Positions 21,668-30,171 are shown, counted from the stretch's first letter. The stretch: 32,710 nt of DNA from Patescibacteria group bacterium (GCA_018971685.1 JAGXAG010000003.1:88366-121075), one strand, 5' to 3'. A program made the numbers and translations. The notes: a model not told the origin generated them from the letters alone.

Positions 21668-23209
21668 TCAATTCGCCGAGCCGAAATCGGCTACAGTATC
21701 GTTTGTGTTTAATCCCGATAGTATCTCGACATAACCGTCAGCGGACTCTATGCCGATCGTTACTTTCTTCTCGGCAAATGCCGCAGACTTCGGATCTTTT
21801 ACCAGCACATATTTACCGGATCCTTTCGTGATGATGGAACTTGCCGGCACGGCGATGGCGCTCGATACACTTTTTGCCGTTATCGAAACATTGGCCGACA
21901 GCCCCGATTTTATTCTGGCATCGGCGGCATTATCGAATCGCAGAGTCACTTTGTAAGAATTGACGCCGTTCTGTACGGTTTCCGCCGGATCAATGAGCGA
22001 AACCGCGGCGGGGAAGTCTTGCGACGGGCCGTAAGCGTCCAAGGTTATCGCGGCTTTGTCGCCGACGGCGATTTTGCCTATGTCAGTTTCTGGCACCAGT
22101 ATCTCCACCTTGAAATCTCCGGACGACATGAGCCCGATGGTTTCGTTGGATGATATTCCCGGCACGAATACTTGTCCGACCTTGAGATCCGCGTTAGTCA
22201 CGATGCCGTCGAAGGGCGCAATCAGATACGAATGATACAGCTGGCTTTGCAGGGCTTCTACATTGGCCTGGGCCTTGGCTTCGGCCGCTTGGGCCGACTG
22301 TATGGCTTCCGGCGTAGAGCCGGCTTCTTCCAAGGCCAGAGAATCTCGAGCATTACTCCAGGTGGCTTCGGCCGCTTGTTCGGCGGTAGCGGCGTTGTTG
22401 GATTCTTGGGCGGCGCCATTTACTGCGGCGACCACGGTGTCGATGGCCGATTGGCTCATGCCGGAATTGCCGACGGACAGATTGCCGGCGATGGTGCCCA
22501 GATGGTCCGTGAATGATTTGACGGCTGACAGCCCCGCATCGGTAGCTGACATGGCGGGTTTTATTTGGTCGCTTGAAGTGGCCGTTGAATTTACGGCCGA
22601 CAAGGCTTGTTTCCAAGTGTTCAATTTGTCACTGATCGAGATTCTCTCGCTATTTATGGATAATTGTTCGGCCTGGCTCTGGGTTCTTATGTTTATGGTC
22701 GGGTTGGCGGTCGGACCGTTGACAAACACCATGTCGGCTTTATTGAGTACGGCGTCCTCGTTTTCCAGGTAGGCGTTTTTCATTGCGGTAATAAAAGCGG
22801 ACGATGCGTCGGAATATTTTTGTGCGTATATGGCAAGTTCTTCAGGTCTGGCGCCTTTTTTAGCCAAGGCAAGATTGGCTTGCGCGGACATAAGGTCGGC
22901 TTTGGCGCCGTCAAGCTGGGCAGATAGCGAACTGGCATCGAGGGATGCCAAAACCTGCCCTTTCTTGACGGTATCTCCGACATTGACGGACACATAATTG
23001 ACCAGGCCCTGCATGTTGAACGCCAGAGACACTTGTTGGTCCGGTTCGACGGTTCCGTTGCCGGTGACGGTTTCGGTAAGATCGCGCAGCGAGACTGTCG
23101 CCATGGCGTAATCTTGGGGATGTTTCGAGAATATCGCGATCAGTCCCCACACAACCAACGCGAAAACGCCTGTTCCTGCCGCTATTTTTAGCCACATTTT
23201 CCTGTTCAT
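21668..23209 (-). CDS. Long RND/MacA-type efflux adaptor
   Basis: 513 aa. N-terminal TM (IAAGTGVFALVVWGLIAIF), first lipoyl half GNGTVEPDQQVSLAFNMQGL with VGDTVKKGQVLASLDAS, then about 210 residues of helix (about 85-310; Ala/Ser/Gln-rich, ending QAAEAKAQANVEALQSQ), the second lipoyl half YLIAPFDGIVTNADLKVGQV, beta-barrel KIAVGDKAAITLDAYGPSQD and membrane-proximal domain. First gene of the operon with the short adaptor and the DHA2 exporter, 12 nt before the next gene. Carries a strong promoter. Confidence 0.87.
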   Translation of the reverse strand: MNRKMWLKIAAGTGVFALVVWGLIAIFSKHPQDYAMATVSLRDLTETVTGNGTVEPDQQVSLAFNMQGLVNYVSVNVGDTVKKGQVLASLDASSLSAQLDGAKADLMSAQANLALAKKGARPEELAIYAQKYSDASSAFITAMKNAYLENEDAVLNKADMVFVNGPTANPTINIRTQSQAEQLSINSERISISDKLNTWKQALSAVNSTATSSDQIKPAMSATDAGLSAVKSFTDHLGTIAGNLSVGNSGMSQSAIDTVVAAVNGAAQESNNAATAEQAAEATWSNARDSLALEEAGSTPEAIQSAQAAEAKAQANVEALQSQLYHSYLIAPFDGIVTNADLKVGQVFVPGISSNETIGLMSSGDFKVEILVPETDIGKIAVGDKAAITLDAYGPSQDFPAAVSLIDPAETVQNGVNSYKVTLRFDNAADARIKSGLSANVSITAKSVSSAIAVPASSIITKGSGKYVLVKDPKSAAFAEKKVTIGIESADGYVEILSGLNTNDTVADFGSAN

Positions 23210-23223
23210 ATTCGGTGCTACCG

Positions 23224-23252
23224 ATATTAGCGTTGCAAGGCAGGGAAGTCAA
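23224..23252 (-). promoter_or_regulatory. Promoter of the adaptor/MFS operon
   Basis: Minus strand: TTGACT (23247-23252), 17-bp spacer, TAATAT (23224-23229). A short leader of about 8 nt precedes ATG 23209. The -35 overlaps the 3' end of the upstream gene (stop at 23249). Confidence 0.6.
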
Positions 23253-23575
23253 CGAGATGATCGTCTTTGTTTTTTAGTTCGTCTGCCGAGCACGAATCTT
23301 TGCGAAGGACTTAACGGTTTGTCTGTTCGATGCATACAGCCGGGCCAACAACACGGTCTGCGCATGCCGTCTATGAGTTCGGATACGATTCTCCTTATGT
23401 GATCTTTGCGCGTTTTCTCCTGTTTGACTGATACGGCCCAACAAATCCACTCGTTGCGCGCGAGCGGAGTTATATCTTCCCACGCCGCCAGTGCCGCCTG
23501 ATTGGAAGCAAGGGTCTTCCTCAAATCTTCCGGCAAGCTGTGCACCACACCCGCGGAGATTGCCTTTTTGAGCAT
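23249..23575 (-). CDS. YdeI/OmpD-associated (OmdA-like) family protein
   Basis: 108 aa. The central part, LPEDLRKTLASNQAALAAWE, then DITPLARNEWICWAVSVKQE and KTRKDHIRRIVSELIDGMR, fits the YdeI/OmdA domain pattern: 'LP.DL...L......A...W..L....R.....WI..AK..ETR..RI......L..G'. The family has been linked to bacteriocin protection, but its activity is not established. The C-terminal 40 residues are Cys- and Arg-rich (RPCCWPGCMHR) and do not belong to the family core. A -10 element 6 nt upstream of the ATG supports the start. The DUF name is inferred by pattern, not by search. Confidence 0.7.
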   Translation of the reverse strand: MLKKAISAGVVHSLPEDLRKTLASNQAALAAWEDITPLARNEWICWAVSVKQEKTRKDHIRRIVSELIDGMRRPCCWPGCMHRTDKPLSPSQRFVLGRRTKKQRRSSR

Positions 23576-23581
23576 AATGTT

Positions 23582-23590
23582 ATTCTATCA
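23582..23590 (-). promoter_or_regulatory. Extended -10 promoter of the YdeI-like gene
   Basis: Minus strand: TGATAGAAT, ending 6 nt before ATG 23575. A TTGACA nearby is too close (9 nt) to be its -35. Confidence 0.4.
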
Positions 23591-23698
23591 GATTTTCTGT
23601 CAAATATCATAAAATATCTTCGATTTATGTTATTCTTCACATAAATCAGAGATAAAAATTATCAATTATCAATAATTTTACAAAAAACCAGCCGGCTA

Positions 23699-23857
23699 AT
23701 GTCTACTAAATGTGGTACATATCACTTGCTCCGCTTGGTGACAGATATCACCACGTACTTCCGCACCACAAAAGAGCTGCATTACATACCGAATCTGAAG
23801 GATGGGATCTTTAAGCTCACGAAGCCGACGAGGGAGCAGTTGGCGGCGGTTGTATAA
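23699..23857 (+). CDS. Possible 52-aa ORF, hypothetical or gene fragment
   Basis: The stretch 23591-23883 is intergenic apart from this ATG-started 52-aa frame (MSTKCGTYHLLRLVTDITTY, later IPNLKDGIFKLTKPTREQLA). It has no good promoter or ribosome site. Its composition after residue 20 looks like real protein, so it may be the 3' scrap of a lost gene. A 6-bp inverted repeat (23736-23741 with 23748-23753) lies inside it. No family recognised. Confidence 0.25.
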   Translation: MSTKCGTYHLLRLVTDITTYFRTTKELHYIPNLKDGIFKLTKPTREQLAAVV

Positions 23858-23883
23858 ACATATTTACTAATATTTAAGAAATC

Positions 23884-23910
23884 AAGCCCACCGGTTGAAC
23901 CAGTGGGCTT
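23884..23910 (-). terminator. Terminator of the unknown 162-aa gene
   Basis: Arms 23884-23896 and 23898-23910 pair at 12 of 13 positions (GC-rich core GCCCAC/GTGGGC); the minus-strand continuation is T-rich (GATTTCTTAAATATT). It lies 19 nt beyond the stop of the gene at 23930. Confidence 0.7.
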
Positions 23911-23929
23911 GGGGTCTAAACAGACAGAA

Positions 23930-24418
23930 CTACATTCCGAAGAAGTCCATCTCGCGGCGCAGCGAGGAAAGTTCCTCCGGCGTCGGGCGTTTGGCGGGGC
24001 CGGCCGGCACCATCTTGCGCTTCTTGGCGACATGCACCTGGATAGCCTTGAGGATCTTGGGAAGGATGTCTTCCCAGTTGAAGAGGCTGTTCACCTTCAG
24101 GCACTGCAGGCTGTAGCCGTCAGTGTCAGAGGCGGACTTCAGGCCGTGGATCTTCGCCAAATCCTTGTAGAAGGGATGGATCTTTCCCTTGATGCCCCAG
24201 CCGGGCTTGTTGGCGTTCTTGACGACGGTCCGCAGGTCCAGACCATGATCGTCAATTTCGGGGAAACGAGTCCGGGTGTTGATCCGGATGCAGTCTGGGT
24301 TCGGACAGAACTCGACCTGGTAGATGAACCCACGTCGCGGAAGTTTCTTGTTTTCGGGCTTCTGCGGAGTGCTGCCAGGCTTAACCGTTTGTCCGTTACT
24401 TATCGTTCGGTTTTTCAT
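23930..24418 (-). CDS. Unknown protein, about 162 aa
   Basis: From ATG 24418: a basic, Pro/Lys-rich N-terminus, a domain with VEFCPNPDCIRINTRTRFPE (a Cys-x4-Cys pair), a central GLDLRTVVKNANKPGWGIKG segment, and a C-terminal helical part that ends in a basic/Pro linker (KKRKMVPAGPAKRPTPEELS). No family recognised. The open frame extends to an ATG at 24538, but that lies upstream of a textbook promoter (24498-24526), so the shorter start is preferred; the mRNA leader would be about 70 nt. With its own promoter and strong terminator it is a stand-alone transcription unit at the edge of the defence island. The Cys pair might bind metal. Confidence 0.6.
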   Translation of the reverse strand: MKNRTISNGQTVKPGSTPQKPENKKLPRRGFIYQVEFCPNPDCIRINTRTRFPEIDDHGLDLRTVVKNANKPGWGIKGKIHPFYKDLAKIHGLKSASDTDGYSLQCLKVNSLFNWEDILPKILKAIQVHVAKKRKMVPAGPAKRPTPEELSSLRREMDFFGM

Positions 24419-24497
24419 AACTATGGTTCTTGTGTGCTGGTCTCCGTGAGAAGCCAGGTTGTTAAGCCACACAAAAGCTTTTTTCAAAACTACGCAT

Positions 24498-24526
24498 AGT
24501 TTAGCACGTATAATATAAGCTGTCAA
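24498..24526 (-). promoter_or_regulatory. Consensus-like promoter of the 162-aa gene
   Basis: Minus strand: TTGACA (24521-24526), 17-bp spacer, TAAACT (24498-24503). Best -35/spacer match in the window. Confidence 0.65.
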
Positions 24527-24670
24527 GCTCACTCTCAAAAAGCCCTATTTTTAAGGCCTAAGTTAGTAATTAGGGCCAAACATGGCTTTTGTTAACTATA
24601 TTTGGCCGGATCTGCTGTTATCCCATTTTGTCCACTAATTACACTGTACTGTGCAAAAAAGGACATTTTA

Positions 24671-24679
24671 TGCTACAAT
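24671..24679 (+). promoter_or_regulatory. Extended -10 promoter of the defence operon
   Basis: TGCTACAAT, with predicted start around 24686, inside the dyad at 24678-24719. The -35 region is poor. A second -10-like TATAAT (24725-24730) lies only 2 nt before the abiEi ATG and is badly placed for it. Confidence 0.5.
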
Positions 24680-24719
24680 ATCTCCGAAATATGTTAAAAT
24701 TAACATGTTCCAGAGATAT
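24678..24719. promoter_or_regulatory. 42-nt dyad, candidate AbiEi operator
   Basis: Centred between 24698 and 24699, 17 of the 20 mirrored pairs match. Outer arms ATATCTC (24678-24684) and GAGATAT (24713-24719) and inner arms ATGTTAA (24691-24697) and TTAACAT (24700-24706) are perfect. It overlaps the likely transcription start and precedes abiEi by 13 nt. AbiEi antitoxins are known to repress their operon by binding inverted repeats upstream. Confidence 0.6.
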
Positions 24720-24732
24720 ATCCATATAATAT

Positions 24733-25356
24733 ATGCAATACCTAGAGTTTAGAGAACAATTGAAGAATTACCCAGTTTTTAGCCTTAATGACATACGGAA
24801 GCTTGAGGCAGATTTTGACTTGCGCCGATTAAATGAGTGGCAGAAGAAGAATTACATAAAGAAGGTTCGCAAGAGCTTTTACATGTTCGCGGATCTACAA
24901 GTTAATGAGCAGATTTTATACACGATCGCCAATCGCATCTATGAGCCGTCGTACATTTCACTTCAGATGGTACTTTCACTTTACGGACTTATCCCTGAAG
25001 CTGTGTACGGGATAACTTCAGTCACTTCACAGAACACAAAGACCCTGAAGACTCCGATCGGAGATTTTAGCTACAGGCATATTCGCCCGGAGCTTATGTT
25101 CGGGTATGAATTACGCGAATATGAAGGTCACAGCCATCAAGTGGCAGAAATCGAAAAGGCAGTTTTGGATTATCTCTATCTCAACGCCAAGTTAGAATCC
25201 CGGGAAGACTTCGAAGGATTGCGTTTCAATGCTGCTGAATTCAAGAGTAAGGTAAATATGGAAAGGTTTAACAAGTACCTCGAAGTATTCAGCAATAACG
25301 CGCTTAGAAAGAGGGTCAAGAAGTTTTTAACATATATCGAACATGCTCAGTCTTAA
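24733..25356 (+). CDS. AbiEi-like antitoxin/transcriptional regulator
   Basis: 207 aa. N-terminal winged-helix-like part (FSLNDIRKLEADFDLRRLNE, followed by a RKSFYMFAD wing), then the AbiEi domain: YISLQMVLSLYGLIPEAVYG ITSVTSQNTK-type core, IGDFSYRHIRPELMFGYELR, and AEIEKAVLDYLYLN. In type IV AbiE systems this protein counters the AbiEii nucleotidyltransferase without touching it and represses the operon. Its stop overlaps abiEii by 14 nt. A long dyad in front of the gene is a fitting binding site. First gene of the defence operon. Confidence 0.8.
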   Translation: MQYLEFREQLKNYPVFSLNDIRKLEADFDLRRLNEWQKKNYIKKVRKSFYMFADLQVNEQILYTIANRIYEPSYISLQMVLSLYGLIPEAVYGITSVTSQNTKTLKTPIGDFSYRHIRPELMFGYELREYEGHSHQVAEIEKAVLDYLYLNAKLESREDFEGLRFNAAEFKSKVNMERFNKYLEVFSNNALRKRVKKFLTYIEHAQS

Positions 25357-26119
25357 GAACATCGAACAATACTATCCGGATAATGAGAAGCCTTTCAAGA
25401 GAAATATCTTGAGAGAATATTTGCAATACAAGATTCTCGAGATTATTTTCAACTCAAAGTATGCCAAGGACCTCATCTTTCTTGGCGGCACAGCGCTCAG
25501 AATCATCTATGGCAACACCAGATTCTCCGAGGATCTTGATTTTGATAATTTTGGTATTACCAAGGAACAATTTGCCGATCTGGCAAATGAGATTAAGAAG
25601 GGCTTGGAGCTACAAGGATACGAAGTAGAAATAAAGAATGTGTTTAAGGGTGCATACCGGTCCTACATCAGGATGCCGGGCGTGCTTTTTGATAACGAAA
25701 TGTCGCCCCTTCGTGAGGAAAAGATTTTGATTCAGATCGATACAATGCCGCATGTATTCGATTACACAAAAGATGCAAAGATTCTGAACAAGTTTGATGT
25801 CTTCACACAAATTTTTGTTACCCCTATTGATATTCTACTTTCCCAGAAGATCTTTGCCGCACTCAATCGCTCCCGGGCCAAGGGACGCGACTTTTTCGAT
25901 ATTGTTTTCCTCATGCCAAAGACCAAGCCGAATTACGAATACCTTGAAAAGAAGCTTGGTATAAAGAATGGCAAGGAGTTGAAGGATAGCCTGCTTTCGA
26001 AGACTGCCGACCTAAACTTTGAGGAACTGGCCAGGGATATTGAACCGTTCCTGATCAATTCAGATGAGGGTAAGAAGGTGAGATTGTTTAGAGAATATAT
26101 TCAATCAATAGAAATTTAA
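25343..26119 (+). CDS. AbiEii-type nucleotidyltransferase toxin
   Basis: 258 aa. The nucleotidyltransferase core is clear: FLGGTALR (Gly48-Gly49-Thr50) followed by FSEDLDFD with Asp64 and Asp66, the metal-binding acids of the AbiEii/AbiGii family; a later acidic strand EEKILIQIDTM and the ITPIDILLSQKIFAALNRSR-like segment (VTPIDILLSQKI, RSRAKGRDFFDI) supplies the conserved Lys and the KxRDxxD motif. Family members such as MenT add nucleotides to tRNA acceptor ends and block growth, giving abortive infection. The pair with AbiEi makes a complete toxin-antitoxin module. Mod starts 4 nt downstream of its stop. Confidence 0.88.
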   Translation: MLSLKNIEQYYPDNEKPFKRNILREYLQYKILEIIFNSKYAKDLIFLGGTALRIIYGNTRFSEDLDFDNFGITKEQFADLANEIKKGLELQGYEVEIKNVFKGAYRSYIRMPGVLFDNEMSPLREEKILIQIDTMPHVFDYTKDAKILNKFDVFTQIFVTPIDILLSQKIFAALNRSRAKGRDFFDIVFLMPKTKPNYEYLEKKLGIKNGKELKDSLLSKTADLNFEELARDIEPFLINSDEGKKVRLFREYIQSIEI

Positions 26120-26123
26120 AACT

Positions 26124-27836
26124 ATGAATCCTGTTGTGAACCAAAAACAAAAGAGCGTCGAAAAAGATTACTCAACTCTAAGCAAAGAGGATCTTGTTAA
26201 GATCGTCGAGAAACTAGAGTCTCGAAAGAAATATGGCCTTATCTGGGACGAAGAAAAGGTAAAGGAGCAATTCGAGAAAGATGCTCAAAATGCCCTGCCG
26301 GTGTTGAAGGAAATTAAGGGTAAGGAAATTGTTGATAAGGACCAGTCAAAGCCAATCAATATCCTCATCGAGGGTGATAACTATCACGCTCTCTCTGTTT
26401 TGAATTTTACGCATCAGGGTAAGATTGATGTGATCTACATTGATCCGCCGTATAACACAGGTTCGACTGATTGGAAATACAACAACGATTATGTCGATAG
26501 TAACGATACGTATCGTCATAGCAAATGGCTCTCAATGATGAGCAAGCGTTTGAGACTTGCTCGAAGATTACTAACTGAAGACGGGGTGCTCATTTGTGCT
26601 ATCGATGAAAATGAACTGAGTCGGCTAGGAATGTTGCTCGAAGAAGTTTTTGAAGGATATGAGATACACTGTGTCACGATCGTTCATAACCCCAGGGGTA
26701 TTCAAGGCACTAATTTTTCGTACACGAATGAATATGCATATTTCTGCTTCCCAGCCGGTAAGAAGGTTATCGGTCCAAGAAAGATAAAGCAGGAAGATAT
26801 CGATTGGAGAAATCTTAGAGATAACGGCGGCGAATCTTTGCGAACTGATGCAAGAAATTGTTTTTATCCGATTATTGTTAAAGATGGCAAAGTCGTGGGA
26901 TTTGGTGATGTTGTGCCAAACGAGACGCACCCAAAGAAGCAGACTATTAAAAAGGATGACGAGTATTTTATTTACCCGATTGATCCGAAGGGTATTGAGA
27001 GGAAGTGGCGCTACGCCCGACAAAGCGTGGATGAGATCAAGAATCTTCTTCGTGCGAAGCCATCTAAAGGAGGATATGAAATTGAGCTAGGTAAAGACTT
27101 TGGAACTGTAAGAACGGTCTGGCAAGATAGTCGATATGACTCAAATGAGTACGGCACAAAATTAGTACATACCTTGGTACCTGATGCGCATTTTGATTTT
27201 CCGAAGTCCGTGCATAACACATATGATTGCATCGCGCCTATTCTGTACAACAAGAAGGACGCGACTATCCTTGATTTCTTTGCGGGATCGGGCACTACCG
27301 GTCATGCGTTGATGCTGATGAATAAAGAAGATGATGGGCAGAGAAAATTTATCCTTTGTACGAATAACGAGAATGGTATTGCAGAAGACGTGTGCTATCC
27401 GAGAATAAAGGCAGTTATAAAAGGAAATAAAGAATATCCTGATCTGACTGGTATAGCATCAAGTCTAAAATATTTCAAAACAAAATTTATCAAAAATACT
27501 TCCAATCCGGATGATGCTAAGAGGAAGATTACCGAGGAATGCACTGAGATGCTTTGCTTACGCGAGAATGTGTTTGATGAGGTAAAAAGCAACGACGAAT
27601 ATCGAATATTCCAGCACGGTAATAAAATTCTTGCTGCGTACTACGCTCTTGAGCGGTCCGGTCTAAAGGATCTTAAGAAGGACCTGGATAAGTTCGATGG
27701 TGACAAAGTCCTCTACTGCTTCACGCTTGATCCGCTCGGGCTCGATAAGAAGGACTTCAAAGGTTGGGATAATGTGACACTCGAGCCGATTCCGCAGAAA
27801 ATATTGGATGTCTACAAACAAATTTATGAGTATTGA
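26124..27836 (+). CDS. mod: Type III restriction-modification methyltransferase (Mod)
   Basis: 570 aa. Order of motifs is beta-class N6-adenine: catalytic DPPYNTG first (Asp107-Tyr110), then a variable target-recognition region (about 170-330), then the AdoMet motif DFFAGSGTTG (384-393). The N-terminal GDNYHALSVLNFTHQGKIDV and ENELSRLGMLLEEVFEG are type III Mod/site-specific methylase signatures. It recognises the target sequence for both methylation and, with Res, cleavage. Somewhat shorter than typical Mod (600-680 aa). It overlaps the Res start by 11 nt. No Shine-Dalgarno; likely coupled to abiEii. Confidence 0.9.
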   Translation: MNPVVNQKQKSVEKDYSTLSKEDLVKIVEKLESRKKYGLIWDEEKVKEQFEKDAQNALPVLKEIKGKEIVDKDQSKPINILIEGDNYHALSVLNFTHQGKIDVIYIDPPYNTGSTDWKYNNDYVDSNDTYRHSKWLSMMSKRLRLARRLLTEDGVLICAIDENELSRLGMLLEEVFEGYEIHCVTIVHNPRGIQGTNFSYTNEYAYFCFPAGKKVIGPRKIKQEDIDWRNLRDNGGESLRTDARNCFYPIIVKDGKVVGFGDVVPNETHPKKQTIKKDDEYFIYPIDPKGIERKWRYARQSVDEIKNLLRAKPSKGGYEIELGKDFGTVRTVWQDSRYDSNEYGTKLVHTLVPDAHFDFPKSVHNTYDCIAPILYNKKDATILDFFAGSGTTGHALMLMNKEDDGQRKFILCTNNENGIAEDVCYPRIKAVIKGNKEYPDLTGIASSLKYFKTKFIKNTSNPDDAKRKITEECTEMLCLRENVFDEVKSNDEYRIFQHGNKILAAYYALERSGLKDLKKDLDKFDGDKVLYCFTLDPLGLDKKDFKGWDNVTLEPIPQKILDVYKQIYEY

Positions 27837-30171
27837 TTTAAAACCATATCAGGAAAGAGCAGTCGAACAGCTGATCGAAAATGCGATCAAGCTTCTTTCG
27901 TATGATGGTCCGGGCGAGCTCTGCGTCTTCCAGGCACCTACCGGCTCCGGCAAGACGGTGATGATGGCGAAATTCATCGAAGGGATTATCAAGGAACTTC
28001 CGCAAGAAGATCTCTGCTTCATTTGGATGAGTATTGGCAAGGGCGACTTGCATCTCCAAAGCAAGCATTCTCTTGAGAAAATATTCGGCGGCTTTCCGCG
28101 CGTCGTTTCTGTCGAGGAAGAATTTAGTGGCGGCCGAGAGAGGATCGTACAAAATGAAGTTGTTGTAGCAAACTGGGAAAAACTCCGCAGCAAGGACCGC
28201 ACAAGTGGTGATTGGAAGAATATCGTCATGAAAGATGGAGAGAAGCTCAATTTCCGCGATGTTCTGGAAAAGACCCGTGAACAGCGAAAAATCATTCTCA
28301 TCATCGATGAAAGCCATGTGAGTGCGGAAACCGCCCGGGCAAATGAACTTCGCGATCTTATTGGAGCAGATGTGACCTTTGAGATGAGCGCTACGCCACG
28401 ACGTGTTCAGGAAGATCTTGGCTTCATGCAGAAAGTCCTCAAAGGCAAGGGCGAGGCCGGATATGTTTCTGTCGATCCGAAAGATGTGATCGACGAAGGC
28501 ATGATCAAGAAAGAACTTATTATCAATGAAGATATCGCAAAGATCGCCGCTGATGAGGACGACTCACAGACGGCAGTACTCGAAGCCGCATATCGCAAGC
28601 GTTTAGAGCTCAAGAAAGCATTCGAGAAAGAAGGATCGGATGTAAATCCGCTAGTTCTTATTCAAATACCTACTGCTGAAGCTGGTGAGCAGAAAATTGC
28701 TGCAGTAAAGAAATTTCTGTTCGATAAAGATATTACCGAGAGAAGCGGAAAATCAGGCAACGGCAAACTTGCTGTCTGGCTTGCCGAAGAAAAATCAGAG
28801 CTCATTGATTGGATTTCCGAGCCAGACAATGAAATAGAATTTTTGATATTCAAACAAGCTATCGATACCGGCTGGGACTGTCCGCGTGCTCACATCTTGG
28901 TGAAATTCCGTGAGACACACAGCATTCCGTTCGAGATTCAGACCGTCGGCCGCATCTTGCGTATGCCGGAACAGATGCATTACCAAAACGAAATGCTTAA
29001 TCGTGGATATATCTACACAAACCTCAAGTCAATCGAGGTTAAAAAGGAAGAATATAATCCGAATATCATCAAGCATCTCCGGGCTGAGCGTATTCCGACT
29101 TACAAGCCGATCAAGCTTCAGTCGTACTACAAAGCCCGTGCTGATTACGGCGATGTGACATCAAGTTTTAATCCGGTGTTCGCCGCTGTCGCTGATGAAT
29201 ATTTTGGCATCAAGAAAGCTGGCATAGCCGAAAGCGTAAAAACTATCGAAAAAGCAGGTATTAACCTCGATATTAAAAAATATCAGCAGGAATTGATCGC
29301 CGACACCTACATCGATTCAAAAGCATTTGATCAGATGGAAGGCAATCTATCAGCAGATGCGTTTGCGAAACTCTCTGTTGCAGCCGGTGAACTTCAGCTT
29401 TTCTTTGAACAGACTATCAAGAATAACCTTGGTTCGTTCAAGAACGTGAAGCGTTCGGTCCCGGCTGTTAAGACCGCTATTTATCTCTGGTTCAGAAAAG
29501 CTGTCGGCTCGAAAGAATGGGATGACGAAATGTTCATGACTCAAAAGATTTTCCAACACGACAAAAATCGCGGCATTTTTGAGCACATTCTGGCTACGGC
29601 TATTGATCGCTATAAGTTAGTCAAAGAGCAAGAGGTTCGGGATCGCATCGAGGAAAGCGAGCAATGGTACGATTTCGAGCTCAAGCCGGAACAGTTTTAC
29701 AACGAATTTTCAGATGAGCGCGTAGAGGCCAAAAATTACGCGTACAAGCCTTGTTACCTGAATGTTGACCGTTCACAGCCTGAACGGGCCTTCGAGGCCT
29801 TTCTGGGCAAGAATTCGGCCAAAATCGATTGGTGGTGGAAGAACGGCGAGAGCAAATTGGACTATTTCGGCCTTAAATACGAATATCAGGCCGCTATTTA
29901 CACTTTCTATCCGGATTACCTGGTCCGACTCAAAGACGGCCGTCTCGGCATTTTCGAGGTGAAGGAATCAAATGATCGGGACGGATTGAGCTACACCAAA
30001 GCAAAGGCCGAAACACTTCAAAAGTACATCGCGCAGCAGAAGAACAAAAAACTCTTTGGTGGCATTGTAATTGAGAAAAATAAAGCTTGGTTGATCAACG
30101 ATAACTCAAAATACAACTGGGAGAAGTGCGAGAAGGATGATTGGGGTGAATGGGAGAATTTGAATCTTTAA
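27826..30171 (+). CDS. res: Type III restriction enzyme Res subunit (helicase-nuclease)
   Basis: 781 aa. SF2 helicase: Q-like LKPYQERAV, Walker A APTGSGKT (Lys43), Walker B DESH (161-164), motif III MSATPRR, motif VI QTVGRILRMPE. The C-terminal endonuclease domain contains FYPDYLVRLKDGRLGIFEVK with the PD-x-EVK catalytic residues (Glu711, Lys713). It translocates after Mod binds two sites and cuts DNA. ATG 27826 overlaps the mod stop; an upstream ATG (27808) is possible but adds only six residues inside mod. It lacks obvious damage, so the system looks intact. Confidence 0.92.
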   Translation: MSIDLKPYQERAVEQLIENAIKLLSYDGPGELCVFQAPTGSGKTVMMAKFIEGIIKELPQEDLCFIWMSIGKGDLHLQSKHSLEKIFGGFPRVVSVEEEFSGGRERIVQNEVVVANWEKLRSKDRTSGDWKNIVMKDGEKLNFRDVLEKTREQRKIILIIDESHVSAETARANELRDLIGADVTFEMSATPRRVQEDLGFMQKVLKGKGEAGYVSVDPKDVIDEGMIKKELIINEDIAKIAADEDDSQTAVLEAAYRKRLELKKAFEKEGSDVNPLVLIQIPTAEAGEQKIAAVKKFLFDKDITERSGKSGNGKLAVWLAEEKSELIDWISEPDNEIEFLIFKQAIDTGWDCPRAHILVKFRETHSIPFEIQTVGRILRMPEQMHYQNEMLNRGYIYTNLKSIEVKKEEYNPNIIKHLRAERIPTYKPIKLQSYYKARADYGDVTSSFNPVFAAVADEYFGIKKAGIAESVKTIEKAGINLDIKKYQQELIADTYIDSKAFDQMEGNLSADAFAKLSVAAGELQLFFEQTIKNNLGSFKNVKRSVPAVKTAIYLWFRKAVGSKEWDDEMFMTQKIFQHDKNRGIFEHILATAIDRYKLVKEQEVRDRIEESEQWYDFELKPEQFYNEFSDERVEAKNYAYKPCYLNVDRSQPERAFEAFLGKNSAKIDWWWKNGESKLDYFGLKYEYQAAIYTFYPDYLVRLKDGRLGIFEVKESNDRDGLSYTKAKAETLQKYIAQQKNKKLFGGIVIEKNKAWLINDNSKYNWEKCEKDDWGEWENLNL

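Noticed and set aside
24725-24730. TATAAT directly before abiEi as the operon promoter
   Set aside because: Only 2 nt from the ATG, so transcription would begin inside the gene; the extended -10 at 24671-24679 is better placed.
24540-24732. Possible riboswitch or small RNA in front of the defence operon
   Set aside because: Apart from the promoter and dyad, only weak, interrupted complementarity (around 24541-24577) is visible; nothing fits a known RNA class.
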